Shown here in pieces: positions 35,851 through 43,638 of a DNA stretch of 64,000 bases. The notes below the pieces were generated by a model. That model was not told the DNA's origin. It did not search any database and worked only from the letters and a program-made list of their open reading frames with translations. Positions within the stretch are counted from its first letter, which is position 1. Every line of letters starts with the position of its first letter. Origin of the DNA: Novosphingobium subterraneum. GTDB taxonomy: Bacteria > Pseudomonadota > Alphaproteobacteria > Sphingomonadales > Sphingomonadaceae. Location: the NCBI RefSeq assembly GCF_000807925.1, contig NZ_JRVC01000034.1, positions 1 to 64,000 of the forward strand, in the 5' to 3' direction. The position numbers were made by a program, and so were the translations under genes.

Positions 35851-36720
35851 TCAGCGTGCATCTCCCTTGGCGGGGCCAGGCTCAGCTGTAGTGGCTTGAC
35901 CCGTTTTTGTCACGAAAGCGGGATTAACCATCACTTTGGCCCGTTCGCGCTTTACAATAGTGTTAAGCGCATTCCGGACTTGCGTGGTGCTGCGCTGGTT
36001 GGTCAGGATAAAGCGCGCGGCTTGCAATGCGGCTGCATCCTCAAGAGGTTCGGCGCGGATCGCTGTGATCTGTGACATCACGAATCCACCATCTCCGCCG
36101 GGTGTCATCAGGAGCGCTCCCTCTTTCAGTCCGGCTGTTGTAGCGGCAACTTCGGGCTCGAGACTGAGCGTGTCCATAATCGCGGCAGACCGGACATACT
36201 TTATGCCTGATCGTTCAAGCAGATCCTTTACCTGTTGCAAGCTTTGGTATGCGGCCAACTGCTTGGCGATCGAAGTCGACACGGGCGGCAGAATGAACTG
36301 GTCGACTGTCAAAAGTTTACGTTGCGCAAAGCTGGCAGGGTGGGCTGTGACGTAAGCGGCAACCTCATCGTCTGAGACGTTCGGCACATTCTTTGATAGC
36401 GCGCTCCTGACAAGTTGCATGAGAGCCAAATCCCGAGCCCTGCTGAGTACCATGGCCGCTTCCGGTGTCTTGTCCATTCCCTCTGACTGTGCATAAGCGG
36501 CAAGAATCTTGCGGGAAATCAGCCCTTCGAGCGCTTGTTGCTGAATTTCTCGCACGGCCACAGGATCATCCGGCAAAGAGGGGGTTTCAAGCCGGAGTTC
36601 AGCAGCAGTGATTTCCGCTCCAGCGATCCGTGCTACGACTTGGCCGGTGGGGGCTTTTTCCTTCTCGGCGCCGCAGGCGGTAAGGGCCAGGCAAGAGATC
36701 ACCAGCGTAAATCTTATCAT
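35851..36720 (-). CDS. Periplasmic peptidyl-prolyl isomerase-like lipoprotein (EpsD type)
   Basis: This 289-residue protein has a lipoprotein signal (FTLVISCLALTAC) and a SurA-like N-terminal helix pair (RIAGAEITAAELRLE, QQALEGLISRKILAAYAQSE). A rotamase-like part follows (FAQRKLLTVDQFILPP), and it ends in a charged tail. EpsD-type proteins are encoded in EPS/PEP-CTERM loci and probably assist folding of envelope components. The frame is open to 36909, overlapping the divergent gene, but the ATG at 36720 gives the signal peptide. It is first of a two-gene transcript. Confidence 0.78.
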   Translation of the reverse strand: MIRFTLVISCLALTACGAEKEKAPTGQVVARIAGAEITAAELRLETPSLPDDPVAVREIQQQALEGLISRKILAAYAQSEGMDKTPEAAMVLSRARDLALMQLVRSALSKNVPNVSDDEVAAYVTAHPASFAQRKLLTVDQFILPPVSTSIAKQLAAYQSLQQVKDLLERSGIKYVRSAAIMDTLSLEPEVAATTAGLKEGALLMTPGGDGGFVMSQITAIRAEPLEDAAALQAARFILTNQRSTTQVRNALNTIVKRERAKVMVNPAFVTKTGQATTAEPGPAKGDAR

Positions 36721-36861
36721 AGTCCATTTGGCCTTCTGTGGGCGGGAAGTACGGAGGAACTCTCTACACAATCGAAATTTTCTGAGATAGGGGCAAATCA
36801 CCATTTCCCTAATTTGGCTTGAATGCGCCGGTCGGGGCCAAATTCTTAATCGAGGCTGTCT
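36721..36861. promoter_or_regulatory. Divergent promoter region between isomerase and glycosyltransferase genes
   Basis: A 141-bp AT-richer stretch separates two divergent EPS genes and must contain both promoters. I cannot define the boxes. GAGG at about 7 bases before the ATG at 36862 is the ribosome-binding site of the rightward gene. Confidence 0.4.
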
Positions 36862-37878
36862 ATGGCACGCGACCCGAAATTCTGTCTTGCTGCCTCGGGC
36901 GGTGGGCACGTGCGGCAGCTACTCGATTTGAAACCTTTTTGGGCGGAATACGACCATTTCTTCGTGACTGAAGATACCGCGCTTGGTCGCTCGATAGCGC
37001 GCGACGAGACAGTGGAGTTTGTCCCTCACTTCGCTCTGGGCCAGGCGCGGCTCGGCTCACCTTTGAAAATGCTGCGTTCAGCATTCAAGAATATTTGGAC
37101 GTCCTTACGCATCGTGCGCCGACACCGGCCAGACTATGTCGTTACGACTGGCGCCGGATCTCAGGTTTTCATTGTGTTGTGGGCGAGGCTCCACGGCTCC
37201 AGAATCGTCTTGATTGACAGTTTCGCTCGTTTCGATGCGCCGAGTGCCTTTGCCAGGTTGGCAGGGCCGCTCGCTCATCTTCGAGTATCACAGTCTTCTG
37301 TTGCGGCTCAAAAATGGGGCGGTGCCGCAGTTTTCAACCCACTAAAGATGATAGAGGGGCAAGGCCCGGAGAAGGAGGCTTTGGTATTTGCGACGGTCGG
37401 AGCGACATTGCCTTTTCCGCGCCTTTCAGACCTCGTGGTGCAAGCGAAAAGAAAAGGCCTCCTTCATGAGGAGGTGATCCTGCAAGTTGGTCAGGGTGGC
37501 TCCGTTGATGTTCCGGGCGGCGTCCTGGCAGTGGAAGAGCTCACTTTCGACGAGATCAAGGGCCTTCTTGCGCGCGCGTCGATCGTGATCTGTCATGGCG
37601 GAACCGGATCGATCGTCACCGCTCTGCAGAACTTTTGCCATGTTATTGTAGTGCCTCGCCGGTTCGAGCTTGGCGAACACTATGACAATCACCAGGAGGA
37701 AATAACAGCGGCGTTCGTGCAGCGCGGGCTGGTCAGAATGGCCGATGATGAGGTCGAGCTAGAGAAGGCGCTTAACGAACTCCGTGGAGCGCCTGCAGTG
37801 GGCGCGACGACCGACCCTGCCGAACTCATGGACTTCTTGCGCGCCTGGGTTGCAAGAGAACAACTGAGTGCGCGCTGA
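36862..37878 (+). CDS. Fused Alg14/Alg13-type glycosyltransferase, glucuronosyltransferase candidate
   Basis: This 338-residue protein joins two halves. The N-terminal half is Alg14-like: FCLAASGGGHVRQLLDLKPF, then RPDYVVTTGAGSQVF, a membrane-association domain. The C-terminal half is Alg13/GT28-like: FATVGATLPFPRLSDLV, then IVICHGGTGSIVTALQNF, the UDP-sugar-binding site. In Rhizobium the same halves are two proteins (PssD/PssE) forming a glucuronosyltransferase; sphingans have a fused form (SpsK/GelK), as I recall. With ugd in the same window, adding glucuronate to the priming sugar is the likely job. It is monocistronic and ends at a strong terminator. Confidence 0.82.
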   Translation: MARDPKFCLAASGGGHVRQLLDLKPFWAEYDHFFVTEDTALGRSIARDETVEFVPHFALGQARLGSPLKMLRSAFKNIWTSLRIVRRHRPDYVVTTGAGSQVFIVLWARLHGSRIVLIDSFARFDAPSAFARLAGPLAHLRVSQSSVAAQKWGGAAVFNPLKMIEGQGPEKEALVFATVGATLPFPRLSDLVVQAKRKGLLHEEVILQVGQGGSVDVPGGVLAVEELTFDEIKGLLARASIVICHGGTGSIVTALQNFCHVIVVPRRFELGEHYDNHQEEITAAFVQRGLVRMADDEVELEKALNELRGAPAVGATTDPAELMDFLRAWVAREQLSAR

Positions 37879-37909
37879 ACAAAGTTTGGATCGCCGAAGC
37901 ATCATGCAA

Positions 37910-37936
37910 AAAAGGGCTGCCAAGGGCAGCCCTTTT
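37910..37936. terminator. Bidirectional intrinsic terminator
   Basis: A 12-bp stem (AAAAGGGCTGCC / GGCAGCCCTTTT) with an AAG loop gives A-runs on one side and T-runs on the other. It lies between the convergent glycosyltransferase and PEP-CTERM genes and can serve both. Confidence 0.9.
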
Positions 37937-37953
37937 CAGATCTCCACAACTGC

Positions 37954-38499
37954 TCAGGCAAATGCAGGAGTAGCGGCCTGACGGCGGCGTTGCCGAAGGG
38001 CGACGCCCGCGAAGCCAATGCCAAGAATCATCAGTGCCCAAGTCGACGGCTCGGGTACACCAGAGAGCGAAAGGATGCCGTTGTAAAAACCATTGGGCTG
38101 TGAAGACCCGGTGACGAGGATCTGCTGCGCGCCGGCCGGAATGCGGAAGTTGAGCAACGCCCGCTGCTCAGTGACGCCGGTGGATGTCGCCGGGATCACG
38201 GTGGAATTGAGCTTCACCCCATTCGAGATAAAGTTGACGTTGTATGACTGATTCAATCCTGCGCGAGTCGAATCGATCACGACGCTCGCATTTCGCGCAT
38301 AATTGGTGACGAACGTGAACACGTCGTTGAAGTGGGCGGGATACTCTGCAGGGTCGGTGTTGCCGAACGTGCCCCCGACGTTAGCGGTGTAGTTGATGAA
38401 GCACGAGTTGGTGCCCGTCGATGTGCAGGTTGCTGCAGACACCGGGGCAGACGCAAGAGCCCCTGCGGAAACAATCGCAGTAAGGAATGCCTTCTTCAT
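37954..38499 (-). CDS. PEPxxWA-CTERM protein, exosortase substrate
   Basis: This 181-residue protein has a signal peptide (MKKAFLTAIVSAGALASAPV, cleavage after VSA). A beta-rich body with a likely disulfide (TCTSTGTNSCF) follows, then the sorting tail VPEPSTWALMILGIGFAGVA with a basic RQRRRQ end. This matches the sphingomonad PEPxxWA variant of PEP-CTERM. It should be secreted, held by its tail helix and cleaved by the exosortase. AGGAG lies about 7 bases before the ATG. It stands alone inside the EPS locus. Confidence 0.92.
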   Translation of the reverse strand: MKKAFLTAIVSAGALASAPVSAATCTSTGTNSCFINYTANVGGTFGNTDPAEYPAHFNDVFTFVTNYARNASVVIDSTRAGLNQSYNVNFISNGVKLNSTVIPATSTGVTEQRALLNFRIPAGAQQILVTGSSQPNGFYNGILSLSGVPEPSTWALMILGIGFAGVALRQRRRQAATPAFA

Positions 38500-38919
38500 A
38501 GCTTAACTCCTGACAAAAAGCAGCAAGAAAAGCCGGACCCGCCATCGAATCCAGTCACTTGGCTTGTTTGGTAAATGTAGTGTTAAGCACGCTGCAGCGC
38601 AACACGGAATCACGTCGACCGTCCCAAAACGGGAGTGTTTGTTGATGAATTTTTTGCAAGGAACAATACTGCCGCGGCCACGTTAAGCTTAGATTTTTCG
38701 TTCTGGTTTGGCCAACACAACCTTGCTTTGTGGCACATACGGTTGGCGCGGATCGGGCTCGGCGAGGTGGCCGGTCAGAGCATGCTGCGAGTATATGCGG
38801 GCCGTTTTGTCAGCACTGGGGAGTCGTAGTCGGGCAAGGTCTGCGTATGTCGAATCGATGAGACGAACGCGAACAACGTTGTGACGGGTCGCCCCCTCAG
38901 TCGTCGGGTGTCTCCCCTT
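38500..38919. other. Intergenic region with no supported gene
   Basis: About 420 bp. The right-hand side is downstream of the ATPase gene; the left-hand side must hold the PEP-CTERM gene promoter. No IS sequence or hairpin was recognised. Confidence 0.35.
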
Positions 38920-40227
38920 CTAGTCTTGGGCCGCCGTGGTCACGTCTGAGGGCGCCATGCCCGTGTCTGGCCAATATTTTAGGGCCAAGATCTGCGGAAT
39001 GCTGTCGTCACAGAAGAGGAACTGGCCATCAGTCCCCTGCCATTGGCGAGAGTCAGCTCCCAGCGTCGCGATGATTTCTTTCACCATGTCTTCCGGCAGC
39101 AAGCCGAAGTTCTTTTGCGCAAACCGCCCGGCTGCAAACAGCGAGGTCGGCTTTATTTTTGCCTCCAGGCAGTTCAGCTGTGCCTGCGCCGTGGGCGATA
39201 AGCGGGAATGCATGTCATCAAGCACCAGTTCGACTGCTACTCGGAGGTCCTGGCTTGAAATGACTCGCCTGTCGTTCTCCAATGCGGTGCGAGCCGAATA
39301 CTGTCCAAGAAGGTTGGCAAGATAAGGTGAACCATTGCTCATCTCAATGAGCAGGTCGCGCGTCGCGTTCTCGAAGCTGAAGTTACCGATCGTCTCGCCT
39401 TTTGCTATGATCTGGCCGAGCTCATCAGGCGCCATGCCCGCGACCGCAATCCCGAGGACATTGCGCCTGATGGACGGAACGTGTGCGACAAGCTCCGACA
39501 AATTAAGCGCAACGCCGCCAATGACTAGTTGCACGCGCGCCGACCGATCAGAGAGGCTCTTGATCAGCTCTGCAACCTTGTCACGAAATCCCTGCTCGGG
39601 TGATCTGTCGAATTCATCGAGAATGATCAAAAGTTTAGTGCCTGTGAGCTTTACAAGCTCTTCGCTCAGGGATGCGGGTGTCACGGGGTCTTCACCCAGA
39701 ATGTCACCCAGGCTGCGGTCACGCTCGACTTCAAGCGAGGATGGGTCGTATCCGGCGTGATAAAGCAGGGGAACATCGCGCGCGACCGCGCGAAAGAGGC
39801 TGTCGAACGTGCTGCTCTCGCTGCAGGATGCGTAGCGAACCAGATAACGGGCGTCTTTCGCCAGGATGGCCAGCACGTGGAGGAGCGAGGTCTTACCTAT
39901 CCCGCGGTCGCCGAAGACGACGAGATGCATGCCCTGATCCTCGACTGCACTGATCATCCTGTTGAGCAGCTTTGTGCGGCCTGCGAATCGGCCTAGATCG
40001 GAAACTGGCTGAGCAGGCGTGAACGCGCGTGATAACAAGGTGCGCGTCGCAGCGCCACGTGGCGAGCGCAGGCGTTCTTCACGCGAAAGTCCCTTGAAAC
40101 GAGGGAAAGACGCGGTGTCTCGAGTTTGATTGAAGGTGCCGGCTGGAATATTAGGTGCAGCGCGCGGACCTGATTTCTTCGTCGACTTGGAACCGAAAAA
40201 TCGTTGAAACCAGGATTTGGACTGCAT
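38920..40227 (-). CDS. P-loop ATPase (AAA_16/STAND-like) in the exosortase/EPS locus
   Basis: This 435-residue cytosolic protein has a basic N-terminal tail (residues 1-60, Arg/Ser-rich) and one NTPase domain. It has FAGRTKLLNRMISAVE, Walker A GDRGIGKTSLLHVLA, and Walker B TKLLIILDEFDR, with a sensor-like LVIGGVALN. A helical C-terminal part follows (LLIEMSNGSPYLANLLGQYS). Similar ORC/STAND-like ATPases occur near EPS and PEP-CTERM genes, so a regulatory or assembly role is possible. It shares its direction with the small membrane protein gene 44 bp upstream. Confidence 0.8.
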   Translation of the reverse strand: MQSKSWFQRFFGSKSTKKSGPRAAPNIPAGTFNQTRDTASFPRFKGLSREERLRSPRGAATRTLLSRAFTPAQPVSDLGRFAGRTKLLNRMISAVEDQGMHLVVFGDRGIGKTSLLHVLAILAKDARYLVRYASCSESSTFDSLFRAVARDVPLLYHAGYDPSSLEVERDRSLGDILGEDPVTPASLSEELVKLTGTKLLIILDEFDRSPEQGFRDKVAELIKSLSDRSARVQLVIGGVALNLSELVAHVPSIRRNVLGIAVAGMAPDELGQIIAKGETIGNFSFENATRDLLIEMSNGSPYLANLLGQYSARTALENDRRVISSQDLRVAVELVLDDMHSRLSPTAQAQLNCLEAKIKPTSLFAAGRFAQKNFGLLPEDMVKEIIATLGADSRQWQGTDGQFLFCDDSIPQILALKYWPDTGMAPSDVTTAAQD

Positions 40228-40271
40228 TGATCGAACACCGTATTGAGCAGAAGAGTGGTTTGCAGAAAGCT

Positions 40272-40511
40272 TCAGGCCCTAAACCGGGGCTTCAGTACGT
40301 AATAGAGGTAGACCAGGGTCGAAAGCATTAAGACGCTCGCGAGAAGCACATAACCACTGTTGCCCGCATAATTGGCTGCGGCACAGGCAGTTGCAGGAGG
40401 GAGATAATGCCATGGCGTATCTTTCGGCTCCTCGGCTGCCGACCTCTGCAGGTAAAGCACGGCAAGGCCTGCGAAGATGAGGACTGTAAGCCAGTCAAAG
40501 ATTGTTTCCAT
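40272..40511 (-). CDS. Small two-helix membrane protein, XrtV-system accessory candidate
   Basis: This 79-residue protein has two membrane helices (IFDWLTVLIFAGLAVLYLQR and GYVLLASVLMLSTLVYLYYV) joined by EEPKDTPWHYLPPATACAAA and ends in a basic KPRFRA. I recall a family of small accessory proteins of the XrtV sorting system in sphingomonads with this size and a PWxYLPPA-type loop; the match is from memory. The frame is open to 40646, but the ATG at 40511 starts the protein with a helix. It is upstream of the P-loop ATPase gene. Confidence 0.65.
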   Translation of the reverse strand: METIFDWLTVLIFAGLAVLYLQRSAAEEPKDTPWHYLPPATACAAANYAGNSGYVLLASVLMLSTLVYLYYVLKPRFRA

Positions 40512-40730
40512 GGCGCTCTCTGGGTTGTCGCGGTGAACCGGACCGGCAGTTAGCGCAATTCCGGGCTGAGCGCGAATGCAATTTCGCGCCGTGCATAATC
40601 GGGACGATCTGGACGCCTTGAGCCGCGCTCGAAAGCCCTGCGCCAACGTTAACCACGCCTAGCCAGTGCCCTTTTAACAAATCGAACGGATAACCGGGCT
40701 TGGGGATAAGCACTTCCACGGGGTTAAAGA

Positions 40731-42683
40731 ATGTCAGTCATCACCGTTTCAACCAGCTCGCAGCTCGTTGCGGCTCTTACTAAAGCGCGAGCCGGAGACG
40801 TCATTTCGCTCCTGCCAGGCGACTATTCGTCGGTAACGATCAAGGGCATCAACCCCACAGGAACCGTGACGATTACGTCCGCGGACCCGAGTGCGCCTGT
40901 TGCGCTCAACGGATTGAAGGTGACGAACTCGAGCAATCTGGCTTTTGACAATCTCCATTTTGCCATCACCGGGGGCGCTAATCTAACACCATTCTCGGTG
41001 ATGAGTTCCTCCAATATTGCATTTTCCCGGCTCGACGTCGGCGGTCAGCCGCTGGGATCGGAGGCTGTCAGCACAGGGCTGATGATCCGGGGAAGTCAGT
41101 CAATCTCGGTGACAAACAGCAATTTTCATGATCTGCGCTTTGGCATCTCGATGCTCGACAATAGCGGCGTCACCGTCACGCAATCGCTTTTTCATGACAT
41201 CCGTACTGACGGTATCCGCGGGGGAGGGAACTCGAATGTCACCATCACCAGCAATGCTTTCACGGACTTCCATCCCGCGGTTGATGACCATGCCGATGCC
41301 ATTCAGTTCTGGACAAAGAACACGCTTTCCTCAGCCAGCAACATTGTCGTCAGCGGGAATGTCATAGAACGCGGAAACGGCGACGCGAGCCAGGGGATTT
41401 TCTTTCGCGACGAAGTTGGAAACCTGCCATTTCTGAACGTGACGATTTCCGACAACGCCGTCATCGGCGGATTGTACAACGGAATTACCGCCGATGGCGT
41501 CAAGGGCGGTTCGATCACTAATAACATCGTTGCCGGGTTTGCCGACCAGACCAGCTGGCTTCGCGTCCAGAACTCGCCCGGACTTTCATTGCAGGGCAAC
41601 GTGGTGACCGGATTTGTCTCGGACCTCGATGCAGCTCTGCCCGCCGGAAACACGACGATCGCATACTCGACGGACGACGGTGCTGCTGCGCTTACGCAGT
41701 GGCTGAAGTCGCACGATATTCCGAAAGCATTCGGAGGCAGCCTTGCCAATTTTCTCGGCTTTTTCGGTCACGAGGGATCTTTTCTGACTGCTGCTCTGGC
41801 ATTGCCAACAAGTGTTACCGTTCAGGGAACAGGCCTTTCCGACAAGCTCGTCGCGGACTCAACCCTGAACTCTTTTGTATTTGGCGGCGCTGGCGATGAC
41901 ACCCTTACTGGCAATGGAGTTCACGCCCAGCTCGCCGGCGGTGAAGGAAACGATACCTTTATCGTTAAGGGTCCTGGTGATCTCGTCATCGAACTGGCCG
42001 GCCAGGGGACTGACACGGTGAACGCGTTCAGCGATTACACCTTGACCGCAAACGTGGAAAACTTGCGGCTGTCGGGTACGGCGACTGAGGGTGCTGGCAA
42101 CGAGCTTGCCAACCGTATCATCGGCAACGGCATGGACAATGTCCTCCGAGGACTGGCAGGCGACGATACTTTGCAGGGCGGAGATGGCAACGACCGGCTT
42201 TTCGGTGACGACGGTGCCGACGTGTTACGGGGCGATGCCGGAAATGATCGCTTGGAAGGTGGACTTGGGGATGACCAGCTTTTCGGCGGCGAGGGCAGCG
42301 ATGTCCTGTTCGGCGGAGCCGGCAACGATATCCTCGAAGGTGGAGCTGGATCCGATATTCTGACCGGCGGTGCCGGAGCCGATGTCTTCCGTTTCCGCGC
42401 CGATGCTTTGTCGGGGAGCGATGTGACCGTAATCACAGACTTTGCGAGAGGTTACGATCGCATTGACTTGCGCGCCATTGACGCAATTGCTTCGTCGGCA
42501 ACGAACGATGCATTTTCCTGGATCGGAAGCAGCAACTTCACAAAACATGCGGGCGAACTGCAGGTGAAGGCGGTAAGTGGCGGCATGATGCTGGCGGGCG
42601 ACGTCAATGGCGACGGCATTGCCGATTTTCGCGTGATGCTTCAGGGGCTGAGTGCGCTGTCCTCTTCAGACGTAAATCTCTGA
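40731..42683 (+). CDS. RTX protein with right-handed beta-helix domain; type I-secreted EPS-modifying enzyme candidate
   Basis: The 650-residue protein has no N-terminal signal. Residues about 1-300 form a right-handed parallel beta-helix (repeats such as SNLAFDNLHFAI, SNVTITSNAFTDFHPA, NVTISDNAVIGGLYNGITAD), the fold of polysaccharide lyases and C5-epimerases. Residues about 385-550 hold some eleven RTX nonapeptides (GGAGNDILE type) that bind calcium. The C-terminus (GDVNGDGIADFRVML, SDVNL) is a classic type I secretion end. A paralogous beta-helix is encoded at 50876-51943, in the same operon as a type I exporter. The enzyme activity is not determined by the sequence I can read. Confidence 0.85.
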   Translation: MSVITVSTSSQLVAALTKARAGDVISLLPGDYSSVTIKGINPTGTVTITSADPSAPVALNGLKVTNSSNLAFDNLHFAITGGANLTPFSVMSSSNIAFSRLDVGGQPLGSEAVSTGLMIRGSQSISVTNSNFHDLRFGISMLDNSGVTVTQSLFHDIRTDGIRGGGNSNVTITSNAFTDFHPAVDDHADAIQFWTKNTLSSASNIVVSGNVIERGNGDASQGIFFRDEVGNLPFLNVTISDNAVIGGLYNGITADGVKGGSITNNIVAGFADQTSWLRVQNSPGLSLQGNVVTGFVSDLDAALPAGNTTIAYSTDDGAAALTQWLKSHDIPKAFGGSLANFLGFFGHEGSFLTAALALPTSVTVQGTGLSDKLVADSTLNSFVFGGAGDDTLTGNGVHAQLAGGEGNDTFIVKGPGDLVIELAGQGTDTVNAFSDYTLTANVENLRLSGTATEGAGNELANRIIGNGMDNVLRGLAGDDTLQGGDGNDRLFGDDGADVLRGDAGNDRLEGGLGDDQLFGGEGSDVLFGGAGNDILEGGAGSDILTGGAGADVFRFRADALSGSDVTVITDFARGYDRIDLRAIDAIASSATNDAFSWIGSSNFTKHAGELQVKAVSGGMMLAGDVNGDGIADFRVMLQGLSALSSSDVNL

Positions 42684-42697
42684 TGCCAAGATGGCGG

Positions 42698-43159
42698 TTA
42701 AGGGCGGTATAGCTTTCGGGTGTTTTCATCTGCATAGGGCAGGCGTCCAAAACGACCGAGTTTGAGATCACTGCGCAGGATGCGTGCTGGATTTCCGCCG
42801 ACAGCACATCCTGCGGGGACGTCATCAAATACCGTTGCGCCGGCCCCTACGATGGAGCCATCGCCGATCGTAACCCCGGGCAGGATGGTCGAGCTGCCGC
42901 CGATGAAGCAATTCTTCCCGATCCGGATCGGTCTGACATCGCCGGAGATAGTTTTCGTTATGAGCAAGGTCTTAAAGGCGATCAGCGATCCTTCGGCCAC
43001 GACTATGCTGCCTCTTGCGCCTGAAATCATCGTTGCAGACAAAGAAAGGCTGACGGATTTGTCCATGACAACGCCGTGGCGTAGCGTCAGCCATCGCCGC
43101 CGCAGACCTGTCACCAGATAGCGCACCTTGCGTAACCGGTTCAACGACCATACACTCAT
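42698..43159 (-). CDS. Hexapeptide-repeat acyltransferase
   Basis: This 153-residue protein has left-handed beta-helix repeats: RIGKNCFIGGSSTILPGVTI, GDGSIVGAGATVFDDVPAGC and the usual GGNPARILR end. It belongs to the LbH O-acetyltransferases (WcaF/NodL-like) that acetylate sugars. The frame is open far upstream, but ATG at 43159, with GAGG about 6 bases ahead, gives the normal size. It is convergent with the RTX gene (14 bp apart) and divergent from a second acetyltransferase gene. Confidence 0.82.
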   Translation of the reverse strand: MSVWSLNRLRKVRYLVTGLRRRWLTLRHGVVMDKSVSLSLSATMISGARGSIVVAEGSLIAFKTLLITKTISGDVRPIRIGKNCFIGGSSTILPGVTIGDGSIVGAGATVFDDVPAGCAVGGNPARILRSDLKLGRFGRLPYADENTRKLYRP

Positions 43160-43216
43160 TTGGCACCTCGACATCGGCCATTGCACAGCCAGACATTTCT
43201 CAATTATTGGAGTTGC

Positions 43217-43630
43217 ATGATGGAGTCGAGGGGTATGATCCCGCCCGCCAGAACCCTGAAGCAAATCCTGCAGCGCTTTGTGCAGACCCGTGTCTGGAAA
43301 ATGGATATCGCGCCCACTGCATGGATCGCCACATCGGCTTTGATCGATAGAACGTGGCCACGCGGGGTGCACATCGGTGAGCGCTGCATCATTGATCATC
43401 ATGCAGTGATTCTCACGCACGACATGACCCGCGGCCTCTATCTGGACACCGTTATCGCGGATGACTGCACGATCGGAGCGCGGGCGATAATTTTTCCCGG
43501 GGTGCGCATCGGCCACGGCAGTCACGTTGCGCCTGGAGCGGTTGTGCTTCGAGATGTCGCACCAAACTCGACGGTTGTCGGGAACCCGGCGCGACTTCAG
43601 GATGATATGTTCGATGGAAGCGCCACCTAG
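43217..43630 (+). CDS. Hexapeptide-repeat acetyltransferase
   Basis: This 137-residue LbH protein has the repeats IGERCIIDHHAVILTHD, VIADDCTIGARAIIFPG and VRIGHGSHVAPGAVVLRDVA, ending in VVGNPARLQ. It has a catalytic-type His in the first repeat region. Two adjacent ATG codons (43217, 43220) are both possible; the second has a better Shine-Dalgarno distance. It is 8 bp before the Wzy/ligase-like gene and probably acetylates the EPS repeat unit. Confidence 0.82.
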   Translation: MMESRGMIPPARTLKQILQRFVQTRVWKMDIAPTAWIATSALIDRTWPRGVHIGERCIIDHHAVILTHDMTRGLYLDTVIADDCTIGARAIIFPGVRIGHGSHVAPGAVVLRDVAPNSTVVGNPARLQDDMFDGSAT

Positions 43631-43638
43631 GGATGTCC

